Source: Hygrophila difformis (lineage: Eukaryota; Streptophyta; Magnoliopsida; Lamiales; Acanthaceae). From it: DNA of 64,000 nucleotides. Positions within the stretch are counted from its first letter, which is position 1. Every line of letters begins with the position of its first letter. The notes below the pieces were generated by a model. The model saw only the letters and a list, made by a program, of their open reading frames with translations, did not search any database and was not told where the DNA came from. Below are positions 46,910 through 60,617 of this stretch, in pieces. The DNA is taken from contig JAOANR010000015.1 in assembly GCA_030278955.1 (NCBI GenBank), forward strand, positions 35,930,487 to 35,994,486, read 5' to 3'. The position numbers and the translations under genes are program-made.

Positions 46910-49900
46910 ACTATAACTACCTCTTTGTTGACTAGACTTAGAAACTCCTCACGTTCCTTCGTCACGGACTGAAATCGAAGAAGGATCAAACTTTAGGACG
47001 TGCAACATTTAAGAATATGCAAAACAGGCTGAAAATAACTAGGTATTAGATTCTAACTGATGCCGATGCCAAAACGGCCAATGCACGACTGAGCTCACAA
47101 AGTTGCTCTTGTTTATCCAAAGCCTTTGCCTTCTCATGTTCTTCTTTTTCTTTTGCAGTTGCCGTAACCATTTCTTCCAACGCCACATCTTTCTGTCCTG
47201 AAATAGATTCCTTCAATCTAGCCTGCTCCTCCTCTTGTTTCTCTTCCTCCTCCTAGAATAAACAACTTTACAGTCAATAGAAAATAAGAAACAGAGTAAA
47301 CTCAAAAATGAAGAAATTTTATCCTGGATCCTTTACTGGTAAACCAAAATAAATAAAAATCTCAAATTATTGTATTTTGTCAGTGGCTCAAAAGGCATGA
47401 AAGCATCACAATAAGCACATTGTCAAGAGATTGTGGGGATGATTGCAGCTATGTTTAGGAATATTGCAGAATCAACTTAATACAGTCAATTTGATGCAGT
47501 AAAGACAGATACTGTCTAGTGTCAAATATAAAAGATCAATTAAAATGAAAATCAATCTTTCCCATGTCATAATGCTACAGAACTAACAATATGATCACAA
47601 TACAAGTAATTTGAGAGAGAGCACAGCTATGGTACATATAATGACTGATCAGAGGAAGAGGATAAATTATGATTCCGATGTCAATTTTCTGACCTCACCT
47701 TTACAAGTGATCAGTCATACCTTGATTAATTCTTCTTGCATTTCAAGGAATTCTAACTTCCTCCTCCTTTCTGAGACTGAATCTTCAGAAGGCAAAGCCG
47801 TTACCCCAACAGTGTCCACCACCTCATCAGGAAGGGACGAAAGTGTGGCTTGAACAGCTTCCTCTGGCCTCACCTTACCAGAGACACTGAAAGCTCTGTA
47901 TGAACAAGTCAACAAAATATCAATTCAAGACAGTTAAAGTCCAAATCAATGTAGATATCTGAAGTCAGATTACCTAGATAAAATTAATAGCGAGGATGGT
48001 ACAGAACGGTTTAGAGACAACTCCAGCCAATCTTGCAGCTGCATAGAAATGTATTACATCCAAAAAAAATTAATACAGATTCTAGGTTAACCTAGCACGT
48101 CTGCTGTGACACATACTGAAATATGTTATTATGATTCAGAAGGCCATAAAATTGCCTTGACAAGCAGTCAGGCAAGCAGAGGACTGCAAATTGTTCTTGT
48201 TAGGAAGATTATCTACAATAACAAACACTTAAACGACAACATAAATTACCTCAGCAAATATTGATGCATATGACCAACAGTAAAAGCATAGATCTTAAAA
48301 ACACCAAAAAAAATAAATTGCTCATTGGTGACACAAATCATCATTATGACATAGGGAAAGATGGGATACAAAAACAAATTAGGTTTTCATAAACCCACTT
48401 AAAAAACTAATAGCAAGTATTATAAACACAAACTTGATGCAGCCCACATCAAAATCAACTAAATTGTTTCGTCTTTTATCAGAATATGGAGTATCATTTA
48501 TCACACAGCTCTTGATAATAAAAATTTATAAGGTCACTATGAAATTTCCAGCAAAGTTCAAGTTGTTTTGTTAAGCCAAATATATAGGTAGATCAAAGTT
48601 CCTTGTATCATTCATAACAGAAGTTCATCATGTCATTTTGGACAAAATCTGCACAATGAAAAAAGAGCTTGATGCAATTTGAATGTTCAATAAGTTTGTG
48701 TTGTGTTGGTAAGGAAAAGGCTTAAACATGAAAAAGACTTCAGAAAAAACTATGAAACCTGCTTTCTCATGTCACCAATTGAGAGGAGTCCAAGCAATCC
48801 TCGTTCTCGGCATGCTTGGCGCAACTCCTCCTCAGAAAGGGAGTCAACACCCTCATTTTGAATCATCCTGTCATCTTCCTTTATCCTGCAACAAGATAAT
48901 CAGATTTTTTTAAATGTATAGAAACCAACCTTTTTTTTTTTATCTACAAGGCTGGAAATGGTATCTGCATTTATACGCATTCTATGTTGTACTGTGAAAC
49001 TTTTTATAGATGTAAAATTCTTTATGATACCTTTCTCAAGCAACAAAGTAATTAAAAACTGGGATGTAAATGTTCTTCATGCTTTTAAATGCTAAATTTA
49101 TCATATATTAAATATTTCTGCCAATTTGTAAACTAGCCTATATGGGTGGCAAAACCCCCATTAGATTGAACCTTTTCCGTCAAACTGAAAATTTCTATCT
49201 AAAGATGGCCTAAAAATTCATGTCTGTAAATGTTTGAAAGCTCCCTCACCCTCCTCTATACTATACAAAATCCTTTGAAATCTAGAGCTCCCCATGAATA
49301 AATAAAAACCATTGAACTAGAGGAGAAACATAGAAGTCAACAGAGCTAAAAGAGGACCAGAAAACTTTTCAAAAGAAATTATTTAATGCAGTCATAAATA
49401 ATTGTTGATCTGATGTACTAGCAAAATCAAGCAGAACAATTCCATTGAACTGTTTTACGCTACTCATGTCAATCCAGTATTTGAATACTTAACATAAAAG
49501 CTAGCACAGAATAACTTACTTCTGAAGTTTCTTTCGAAGCATATAGCGTAGATATGCATTGGTACCATAAGGACTAATACCCATATATTTGCACATTGTC
49601 ATCAACCGAGGTCTGCATTGAAGAAGACATGATGAATTTTTTATATATAAATTATTTCACAACTAGCTGGTGTCCCATTTGGTAAAATCAAGTAGAGAAA
49701 TTCAAATTATAGCACACATGGACACCTGCTGATGTTATCAAGAGTGAGTTCATCATTGAATAACATAGCAAAACCCATGATTTCTTCATTGGAGACAGGA
49801 GCCCCTTTCCTTACCTGTTTGATGTCATGAAACATTTAATCAGGAGTAAAGACAATATGAGTAAATACGTGACAGCTGGAGAAACTGTTGGCATCAAGCC

Positions 49901-52258
49901 TGTATGAGAATATCAAGTAAGAATTGTTATGCATATTGAGTTTCATACCTTGTTCATGAAATCATCAAGATCTTCAGCTGTTTTCTTTATATCTCCACTT
50001 CTTGTGTTTTGAATTTCCTTTGCCATTTCTTTTACTGTCTCTTGAAGAAACTTAGCATATTCTATCCTTGCATTTAACCTCTTTTTCAGGGCTTCCTATA
50101 TTTTGTAATCATGATAAATATTGTAATAATAGGAAAACAAAGATAATGAAAGGCATAGCACTAAATCATACAACAAGCGGAAGAACCTAAAGTAGTACTT
50201 AACTAACAATTGAGGATCCTCCCACAACAAAATGTAACACTAATTAATTGTTACAGATACAGATATACTGAACTAATATGCAATAATATTACAATAAACA
50301 GTTTAAATGGGAAAAACAGAATAACCAGACTCATTTTATGCAGAGAGGGATTGATAAATGATATAGTATGGATAAACAGAAGAGGTCAAATGTACAATTG
50401 GAAGTAGAATGAGAGAACCAGCATAATACAACCAATCCACAAATCATTAAAGCTTCCATAAAAGCTATGTAAATATCATGTTATGCGCAGATTGTAGCTG
50501 TTCTTTTCTAAAACATTATCATTGGTACTCTGCATTAACATATGGAGGAGATTTCATATCCAGATAAGACATCGCGGGGATGGGGCATCTTTTTTCAATA
50601 TATTTTAGCAACCCCAAAAGTAAAGATTTACTAATTTGCATTGCAATAAGAAATATTTGGACGAGTCTATATATATATATATATATATATGAGCTTCTTC
50701 TGACCTATTATATGTTATATTTCCAGGTCATTCTGAGATTGATTGCAAAATCAATTTGTTTGCACATAGGTTAGTTGAGATGTGAAATAAATAAAAAGAA
50801 AAAAGAAAACAAAAAACTCCAAGTTTTTGCAGGTTGGCCCCGCCTTGTGGGAGAGAAGATGGTTGAATAAATTAATTAAGAAACTCAATGTGTGACTCCA
50901 ACCCACAGACTGTTTTGTTCATCGCCAACCAAAATAATGCACATATTTTTATTACAGTAACTCTCAAAGTAATTTAGTACGTAATATTGTTTATGAATAC
51001 AGTTTTTTTGGTTATCAAGGAAAAATCATGGCTTCACACATCTCACATATGTACCACCGAATGCATCCAAAATTTCCAACACAAATCAGTTCTTCCAAAG
51101 AAATTCTGGCCCGTAACAGTCAAAGATCCTGGATTTTGCAAATATATCTAAAATCTCGGAATTTGAAGAAAAGGTAAAGCTAAGGAAACTTAATCATCTA
51201 AAACAATAATGCATCTATTATATATTAGCAGGTCTTTCTAAGATCACTACCAATGTACCTGTTCTTTCATCTTATCCTGGAATGTTGATGGCAACATGTT
51301 AGGAAACAATTTCAAGAATACTGGCAGCAAGAACTCCATGAATGGGACAATAATGAAGACGGCAAAAGGAACAAGCCTGAAAATATCTGCTGTCGTTCGT
51401 GTGAGCTGCTGTCTCTCTCTCCTGGATAGAGACTTTCCACTGGAAAGTTTCAACAATAACCTCAAGCTGATCCTAACATCAGCCCACAGAAGCTTTGTGC
51501 CCAACCAGTAGTGCTGCATCGTAGATTTAAACTCATCCTTCCAGTGCCGCAATTTTTTTGCCCAATCCTCCCTATATAAAGAGCATAGAAAAAGACACGA
51601 TAAGATTATAAATTATGACGATGGATCAGAAAAGTGCAAAAGTTGACCTGCTCATGGAGGCAACAACTCGCAAAGCTGGACCAATTCCTAAAATCATAGC
51701 CCACACCCTTTTCAAAATAAAGATAACACCCTTCTGGGAATCTTGCACCTGCTCAGCTTGGGCTTTTGCTTGGGCCTTGGCTTTGGCAGAGCTCAAACCT
51801 TCAACTGCCTGATCACATTCTTCTGGTGAAGGTTCTTTCTTCTTACTAGTTGGTTCCTCATCTTTATCATCACCAACTCCTAATCTCTGCTGACCGGAAG
51901 GATCAGTGGAAAGAGAGCGTACATACTCTTTTGGCCAACTAAATCTTGAAGGAGTGAATTCTCCAGGTATTCCAATTCCCCATGGCAATGGTGGAATCTG
52001 ATAACAACTCCGAGGGGCATATATTATTTTTGAGATACCTTGTGACCTTTGTTTGTTTAGAGATTGAGAATCTTCTTTGTCACTGTGATGTGCAGCAGGA
52101 GACGAAGCATTAACGAGCCAAAACGAGTGGTCTGAATTAGGAGCCTCTGTTAATTTTCCTTGCTTAGAACACAAGGAGCCTTGAACAAGGTGATGGGACC
52201 GTCTAATTGAATCAAGAAGAAACTTTCTCTTTCGCAACATTGCCTTGGAAGCCATCAT
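45160..52258 (-). CDS. LETM1: LETM1-type mitochondrial inner-membrane protein with EF-hand
   Basis: Fourteen exons (minus): 52258-51648, 51571-51259, 50095-49949, 49814-49726, 49612-49520, 48885-48759, 48038-47974, 47895-47721, 47252-47058, 46968-46921, 46528-46382, 46295-46213, 45546-45431 and 45242-45160. CDS 2,292 nt, 763 aa. The N-terminus (MMASKAMLRKRKFLL...) is basic and Ser-rich like a mitochondrial presequence. The conserved core runs from HYWLGTKLLWADVR to a membrane segment (about 270-294, VPFAVFIIVPFMEFLLPVF), then the ribosome-binding-like domain (DELTLDNISRPRL, MCKYMGISPYGTNAYLRYML). SLPDEVVDTVG and a long Glu/Lys coiled coil follow. A canonical EF-hand loop is at 697-708 (DRDHDGKVTAEE). 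LETM1 proteins mediate K+/H+ or Ca2+/H+ exchange and support mitochondrial translation. Start: ATG 52258; ATG 52255 is equally possible. Phases agree at every junction. Confidence 0.96.
46873..46907. repeat. (GA)n microsatellite in a LETM1 intron
   Basis: About 17 GA units between exons 10 and 11; CT-rich in the transcript. Confidence 0.9.
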
Positions 52259-53880
52259 GAAGAAATAGGAGTATAACTAAGGAATCATATTGCAGCACAA
52301 TCCAAAACTGGCTGCAGGCTGTTTGGGGGAAAATGAAGCTTACACTATTTAGAGGGCTATAATCAATAATGAGCACTAATTAACTCCCAAAATCAAATCA
52401 GATCGTAAGCAAATGCCTCCGGTGCAAGTGTAAGAGATGTTATGTCCTGCTTCTAATTGTTTAGCTGAAACAGGCTCTTGACACAACATGAGGTACCTAT
52501 AGAGATGACCATTTGATATGAATTAGAGAAACATGTTCCATTCGATGTTTGCAAATGTCTCCATTCCAATGTAAGAGATGGTATGTGCTACATCTAATTG
52601 TTTAGCTCAAACAAGCTCTCAACACAACATGAGGTACCTAAAGAGATGACGATGTGACATGAATTAGAGAAATTTATTTTATATCAATGCTAATATGTCA
52701 ATCATTATAAATCCCGAAGTATGCTTATATAAAGTACAAATTCCCACTGTCATAAAGTTTTTTTACAGCCCATGCAAGAAGGATCTCCTTAGTCCTTACT
52801 GCAATAAATCCTTTTATATGGCTTCACATATACACAGAGATGCACTTTCAGTTATTATATATACTTCTTTTAGGGTTATGCCTTTCCATATGTTTTGGGG
52901 TTGTATCTCAGGGATATGGTGTGGTTGAAGCAGGAGCTTCAAAGAAGACATGTTGGATGAAGAAGTACAAGAAAAATTAATTGAAGCATGTATATATTGA
53001 TCTTATCGTTGAAATATACACCAAATAATAAATGTTATATATATATAGTTATGTGTGGGTACAGATTCAGAACCACTTTAATCAACAATCTCTTACCCCA
53101 TCCTACAGAATGTCAAGTTAAATTTTAAGTTCAATGCTTCCTGCCGGTAGTGATCCATACAGTTCAACTTATAGCTCACACTCGAAGAACATTTTAACCT
53201 CACAAACCAAAAGGGCAGAACAAGAATATTCCCAAATTCAAGCTACAGTAGTATCAATAAGTGAAGCAAGACGCCGTCGCCTCGGAGGAATTTAACCAGC
53301 ATCCACAGAAATTCATTATCTACATAAATTCTCTATCAGAAATCAAAATTATCAACAACCAACAAACAACAAATTCTCCAAAAAAAAAATAAATAAATAA
53401 AATTCAAAATCGATCATTTTCCACAAAAAGAAAGCATTAAAAATTGCAGCATCATTACATTCCCAAACATGATCTAATCCACACATAAAAACAGAACTGG
53501 CTACAAAATAAATTAAGCATCACAAAAGGAAAAATCGAATCCCTCGAGATGTGAAAAGTTACGGACCTTGGAATGCAAGAGATGATCAATCAAGAAAATT
53601 GGAGGAATCCAACAAAATTGCCGTTAATTTCCGTAGTTAGATATTTAAAACAAGAAGTTTGGCCACAAGGATTTGGAGGATTAAAGAAAGCCATAGTATG
53701 AATGAGTGCAAAGAGGACAGCAGCGAAATGTGAGCGGCTGCTTCACTGCTTATTTTTCGTGCTTGGCATGTTGTACCTAATGGACCGCCATTACCCTCGA
53801 GTCTTGGTACTCTCTTTTTTATTAGAGGCCTTTCCAAATTCCAATTTCAATAGATGGAATTAGTAGCGTAAATGAAACTG
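52259..53880. other. LETM1 5' leader and promoter region
   Basis: No protein-coding signal. A minus-strand GT donor-like site (TTCCAAG followed by GTCCGTAAC) near 53567 could belong to a leader intron, but no matching acceptor can be fixed without transcripts. TATGAATGAG and AT-rich DNA lie further up. Confidence 0.35.
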
Positions 53881-54660
53881 ATAGGTTGGTAAAAAATGCT
53901 CGACTCGAATTCGAGATCAGCTTGGAATATTAATGAGCTCAGACCGAGCTAATCAATACTCGGCTCGAAAGATTAATAATAGGCTCGAATATATTATATA
54001 AATATATATATTTTTTCTTTCTTAAAAATTTAATATATTTTATTTATTAATTAATAAAGGTGAGGAAGTCCAATTTTTAATATAGTATATCATTTTGGGA
54101 GTTGGGACTATTAAGTATTAACATGAACTATAAATAGTGGTTTAATGTGCATCCTCGTTGTATATTTTGATACATGTCATTTTGTGAGTAAGAAGTTATG
54201 ACTATTAGCAGGAACTATGAATAATTTAATATATTTCTACAGAATTCCATTTTTCAAGTTTTAAGCTCATTGTTCAATAATTTAAAATTTTTTAGTCTTA
54301 GGCCCAATGTGGCCTAGGTATACCCGGTAATTCAAACCCTCAAAAAAAATTAAAATTTATGTCGGGCCAAAAACACTATTCATACAAATACTTTGACTTC
54401 AAGTTTTATCATATTTATACAAATTAAAATATAGTCAAGTGAGATTTTGTTAAATTCGCCCCGTTTTATATATAGTTTTTAAATATCAAACTTTTAGAAT
54501 TTTTACTTTTACCAAATTTGAATTAATAATAATTTAAAATATGTATTAGACTACATGCTGGGTGGGAGGGGAAAAAAAGTATAATTTTCAAAGCTTTTAT
54601 CATTTTAATTGGGGCTTTCCTTCATATTCTGTCCAGGAAAACTTTATTCTTTATGTAATA
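53881..54660. other. Intergenic DNA with degenerate transposon pieces
   Basis: A CTCGACTCGAATTCGAG...CTCGGCTCG stretch (53905-53995) resembles the terminal repeats of a hAT-type MITE. 54390-54545 resembles the interior of the Stowaway copies (ATAGTCAAGTGAGATTTTGTT). Neither has definable ends. Confidence 0.4.
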
Positions 54661-54905
54661 CTCCCTCCGTTCTATTTAACCTGTGTTATTTCATTTCTGC
54701 ACACAATTCAATTCACATTTTCATTCGTTAATATATCAAAATATGTACAACAAAAAATTATGTAAAATATATATTCTAAAACTACATGATTTTACGATTC
54801 TAACAAGACCCAACTCGACTATTTTTTTCGAATATATACTTGCAATAACGTTGAGTCAAAGTTAAACAATGAGCAAACTGTACAACTAAAGTGGGACGGA
54901 GGGAG
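54661..54905. mobile_element. Stowaway MITE
   Basis: CTCCCTCCGTTCTATTTAAC left end and AGTGGGACGGAGGGAG right end, TA-flanked, 245 bp. Confidence 0.9.
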
Positions 54906-55312
54906 TAGTATATCAAATTTTGTATCTCATAAAACACTTTACCATTTCAATACCAATTATATTCATTTCAAGAAAGGGGGATCTATTCTGCAATCAACTT
55001 TTTAGAATTGTGTGGAACTTTAGATTTTAGATCAAAATGATAAGCGTATTCTGTACCCTAGCTTTAGGGTTGTAGATGTGATTTGAAGCATAAAGTTCTC
55101 TCAGTTTCTTGAACTAATAATAACTTGTGGCATGTAAAACTAATAGTTTCAACTCCTACCAGTTCCCCACCCTATAGTTTCAAGTCGCATTCCGTAGTAA
55201 ATGACTAAATGTGAAACTTTCCCATTTCTTTCACAACTCATATGTCCTCTCCTCTTGAGTATTGACACACCCCAAATTAAAATGATAAAAACTATGAAAA
55301 CACAATCATATA

Positions 55313-56345
55313 TAGAGGTGTCAAAACGGGCCCGCGGGGCGAAACGGGCCGGCCCGCGCGGGCCCCCACGTTTTTGCGGGCTTGAACGGGGCGGGCCTAT
55401 ACGGGGCGGGCTCTAAATACCTAGGCCCGACCCGCCCCACACGCGGGCCGCGGGTTATGCGGGTCGACCCGCGGGCCTTTTAGTATTTTTTAAAAACTTA
55501 AATTTTTAGTGTAAAAAATTAAAAAATTGGATATATTTTTTGTTGTATAAATTAAGAATGGGAAATAAAGATTTATAATTGATATTTAAAATTATAAATA
55601 GTTAAAATCTTTATTTTTGGCATAATTATTTACTTTAATAATCGGTTTGTTGAATAATTCTTTATAAAATTAAAGATTTATTAAAATTTATAGTACTAAA
55701 GATATGTATTATATTCTAAAAATATAGTATTGTTGAAAATAAAAAATTTATAAGTAATGATTGAGTTGATAAAAATATTGGGTCTGACGGTTGGAGTCTT
55801 TAGGAAGTTAATTTATTTTGTCATATATAATTCATAATTTTATATTTCAAAAATAAGATAACTGACAATAAATTATAAAAATTTACTTGCATTCACAAAT
55901 TTTAATAAATAAATAAAATAACCTAGCTGAAAAAATTTAATAAATAAAATAATAAGGAATTTTAAACTTAAAAAATAAAACTAACACTAAGTAGATAAGA
56001 AGAGAAATATTAGAAAATATGACTATTTTTAATACAATTTACAATTTTATAAGTAACAGAAATAAGTATTTAAATATATATTTGGTGACTTTATGGTAGC
56101 ATTTGAATTAATCAAACAATATTCACTAACATTAAATAAATATAACAAGAGTAAAAAAAAAAAAGAGCAAAGCCCGCGGGCCGGCCGGCCCCGCCGCGGG
56201 CCCAACCCGCAAAAGCCCGCCCCGCCGCGGGTCGAGCCCACAAAAGCCCGCATCTAAACGGACCTTAAAAATTCAAGCCCGCCCCGCATTTTTTACTTTG
56301 CGGGGCGGGCTGGCCCAACGGGCCCGACCCAAATTGACAGCTCTA
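55313..56345. mobile_element. Non-autonomous hAT element with GC-rich ends
   Basis: Termini TAGAGGTGTCAA and (reverse-complemented) TAGAGCTGTCAA are flanked by a perfect 8-bp TSD, ATCATATA (55305-55312 and 56346-56353). The terminal 130-180 bp consist of GGGCCCGCGGG / GCCCGCCCCGC-like repeats, while the central about 700 bp is very AT-rich and noncoding. The TSD size and TAGxGxTG-type ends place it in hAT. Confidence 0.9.
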
Positions 56346-56565
56346 ATCATATATGAAAGCCAACATAAATAAAATGTATATATAGAAAAAAGAAATAAAT
56401 AAATAAAGAGGTAGATCATTGCAAAAAAAAAAAACAACGCAGCATCAATAAACCAATAAGTAAAAACTACATCCATCATCATCTCATGGTCAATAATATA
56501 TATGTATGTATGTATAAGATTACATAATTATATGAAAACATCTCGTATGCATATTTAGTTTCAAG

Positions 56566-59500
56566 CTAAGGCCTCCATGGCGGTGGCGGCGGGGGATTCG
56601 CCGGGTACAGCGGCGGAATCGCCGAGAAAATGCTGTTCCTGTCAACCCCAACACCTCCATAGGAGGTGAGGGACACCAGCGCCGCAACTAAACCCGCGTT
56701 GCCCGCCAATGTCGGCTCGTTGTAGCTGTAGTTACTCCGAACATCCTTGAACCCGTCGAACCGGTCGGGGCCGGCCACCATTGCTCCGACGATGGTGTTC
56801 GGATTCGGTTTCGGAGAGTCCCGCCAGCGCCACCCGCCGGTGCAAGAGTACCTCACTTTGTCGTTGGGAATGGAGGCGCCCCGGTGGTGGACTTGCTTCG
56901 GATACTTCTTCCCGTACCCAACAACGTAACTCATCTTCATCGGGTTGTCGCCTAATACGTAATTCAACTATTGATTCAACAGAAAAAGGAACATGTTTAA
57001 TTAGGCCTCGAGAAATGGTACCATAAAAATTCAATCTTTGATTCTAATTGATCATCATATCAAAATAATACCTGTGAAGCAGCAAAGTCCTTGAGAACAC
57101 TAATCGGATAAAATCGGCTGCCACAATTCCATCCTGGAACCCCAGTTTCGTTCAAATAATCCGCAAATAACGACGCCAGAAACGCTGCGTTTACAGTGTA
57201 TTGCAGATTCTGCGGCCTCCCACGGCCCAGCTGTATCATTCCTCCTGCACAAATTCATTTCCCCCAAATTTAAAAAGAGAAACCCTAATTTGTACTGATC
57301 CCATTTAATACTGTACAGTTTCTGTAATACCTTTGGTCCAATTGAAGACATTGTATTGGGGGAGATAGGAACACATGGTGAGTCCTGTGATGTTTTGGTA
57401 CATATGAAGCATCTCCTCGTAAGGGTATCCAGGGCTCAAGAACAGCCTCATTCTGGTCAGAAGAAGCATGGCGGCAGGCAATTTGTTGTCCCAGCTCAGG
57501 ACGCTCAGATCAGGGACCATATATAAAGCCTTGGAATTCTTCGATAAGCCGGGATTGGTAGCCAGCGCAAGGTAACTGCTGTTTCCGGTGGCGTAGTACA
57601 CCCAGGCGGCGCCCCACATGTACTCGTCGTAGAATCCGGTGGAGTTGTAGTAGGGTTCCACATTAGGGTTCGACCGGCTGTACGAAGTCCTCTTGCCGCC
57701 GTCCCGGGCGAAGTCGAAGACGGTCTTGGCTCCCATTTTGAGCTTGTTGGAGTAGACGGGGTCGTCCTGGAAGACGATTGAGGCGGCGGCTAGGGCGGCG
57801 GCCATCTCCCCGGCGAGGTCGGGGCCGGACTGGGTGGATAGGGATTTCCGGGGGAAGTCCATGTCCTCGGGCCTTTCCCAGCAGTAGTGGTCGTCCGGCG
57901 TCCTCGAGCCGTTGAGCGAAACGCCGACTTGGTAGTAAATTTTGTCGATTTTGGTGGCGGAGGAGTTGAAGGTGCGGAGGAGGTAATCGGTGCCCCACTT
58001 GATGAGGTCGCGGACGTGGTCGTACTCGTTGGCGGCGCGGTACTTCTGCTCGTACTCGATTGCGCTCCAGCTCAGCATCGTCATCGCGAAGGACATCGGA
58101 AAATTGAACTTGATAGTATCTCCGGCGTCGTAGTACCCGCCGACAAGCCCGCCTTTGATATCGGTTTGATCCGACCCGTCTTGCAAACCCGAATCCCTCC
58201 TCCATGATATGTTATTGCTCCTGGGCAATTTCCCAGCTGCATGTGTAAAATTAATTAATTGTCAAATAGGCAAATATTAAAATTCGGTGCAGTGGCCAAG
58301 TAGGCATCCAAAAATTGTGACACATTTTTCAGAGACCACGTATCACTTAAATGCAAATTTTAAATTATTAATAATCAAGTTCAGTATGAGTAAAAATTCT
58401 AAAAATTCGATATTTAAAAATTATACGATGAGACGAATCTAAGAAGACGATAAACTTTAAGTCAAAGTCTATATGTAAATAATACTCTAGTATATTATCA
58501 AACCTCAAATACATTTTGATATGGAGGTAGTTTAAAAAGTCAATCGCTTACAATTAAGCGTCCAATATAGAGATAAATAAATTAAATGCTTACTACTAGA
58601 AAATGAAACGTGTAATTAGGAATAAACTTTCAAAAATTCTTTTAAAATTGCATTATATATGTAATTAAACAATATTTTATAATTTTTTTGTTGTTAAATA
58701 ATTACGTACTGCGTGATGCCTCTTCCATCATCGACAATGTAATAGTAGTAATAATTTTAAATAATTGAATATATATATATATATCACCAAAAAAAAAAAA
58801 AAATAGGGTACCATTCTTTTCTTTTGACCGGACTAATAAAATTATATCAGCATATTAGGCGCCACATTTAGTGAATAATCATGTGCCAAACTGTCGATCC
58901 ACACTATTACATTTTTTGCCCTTTTATTAAATTATTATTGTGGTGACTACATATATAGAATTGAAGTAAATAAATAAAATATTGAGGATGGTTCTAAAAT
59001 TCACAGTGCAACCCTGTTCAATATTAAAGAAAAACTTATACAACCTTTAAATACCTGTCGAAAATACATGTTCTTTTAAGGGATTTTTAAAATATAAAAA
59101 TTAACAAAGCTTAAAAATTTACCTCAAATTTTCTTCTAATTATTTATTAAATCATATAGTATATAGAAAAATATGTACTAGTATTTTATAAAATTGTCTT
59201 CAATGTGTTAATATCAATTTGGTTTCTGTACATCCATACACCTGGGCTGTACCTACAGAATGATGGGTAAGCATTCATAAATGATGTTTCTAAAAGTCAT
59301 GCACAATATACAGTTAAAAATAATAATTGTATTGTTTGGAGTGATGTTTGGTATTAAAAAATGATGTTTATATGCCCTTGAAGTGATATTTATGATAGCA
59401 TATGTGATGTGATATAATCCATTATTTTTTCTTACACGCTCATCATTTGTTATTTTAACACATCATTTTTTGGGCTTCTAGTATCACGACGGCAGGTGCT

Positions 59501-60569
59501 GTTGCGCGCACCCAAACTATTCCCTACCATTAGGTGGATTAATTCGGTAGTAAGAATAAAAAAAAAAAATTGGTAAAAAGCAAGAATAAAATTTTTAATT
59601 AAGTACATTTTAAGTTAAATAGATGGCAATTGACGAAATCAATTACGCCATCTCATAACCACTCATTATTATCAATCGGTATAGAAATAAATTATTAAAG
59701 AGAACGCGTGAACTCAATTTACCACTAAAGTTGAAAATATTTTCGTTTGCAAAAATAAAAATGAAAAAGATACTTATGGATCGGACTAAAAAAATCAGAA
59801 AATTAGTGCTAACATAATGAGAAATTATAACTCTTAAAAGTTTAAATTGGTTAATTTTTTTTTTTTTTGCTGAACAGCCCTATACAGGCTAGGAAATGGG
59901 TGGTGGGAGTCCATGCTACACAAATTACAAAGGGGAATAAAATGGAGGGATAGGGGGCCGGTGGGGAATCGAACCTCCAACCTTCTGTTGAAAGTTAAGG
60001 GACTTAACCACTTGGGCTAGGTCCTCATCCCCTAAATTTAAATCCCCACAAGTGATTTTCATTTATTTTTATATGCGCGTTTCAACACCTCTTTTTTAAC
60101 GTTAGAGTGTGCGAATTAGAATATTATTACTATTATTATAAAAAAATATCAAAAAAAGGTCAACGCTTCTTCGTAAACAAGGACAAATGGTAAATTGATT
60201 TAGATTAATTTTAATATGGAAAATGATTAAGTGACCTTAGAATCGCTAAAACAAGGACATATATAAGTATAGTATATTGATTATTTATATTTATACATAT
60301 ATATAATTCTATTATACAATTAGAGGGTTAGTGAATCACTCTAATTTTATTGTAATATATATGTGGAAAACAAATGACCAGATGGCCTTAATTAATGCTG
60401 AATTCGGATTTTACATTTAATTAAAACATCTTGCAATAATTACACACACCATTTACTTGCCAACCAGGATTTTTAATTTCTAGAATAAACATTATTTACC
60501 ATTTTACAACTAATTTGGTAGTTGGAATTTTGAAGTTAACACCTAAAATACAAATGCATCCTAAATCTA

Positions 60570-60617
<48 letters not shown>

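Noticed and set aside
58345..58535. Further Stowaway MITE in KOR intron 1
   Set aside because: Interior motifs (TACGATGAGACGAATCTAA) and a right end GATATGGAGGTAG are visible, but no left terminus could be matched; only a degenerate relic.
59940..60030. Functional tRNA gene
   Set aside because: A and B boxes are present, but the sequence does not form a complete cloverleaf by eye and continues into a SINE body and A-tail.
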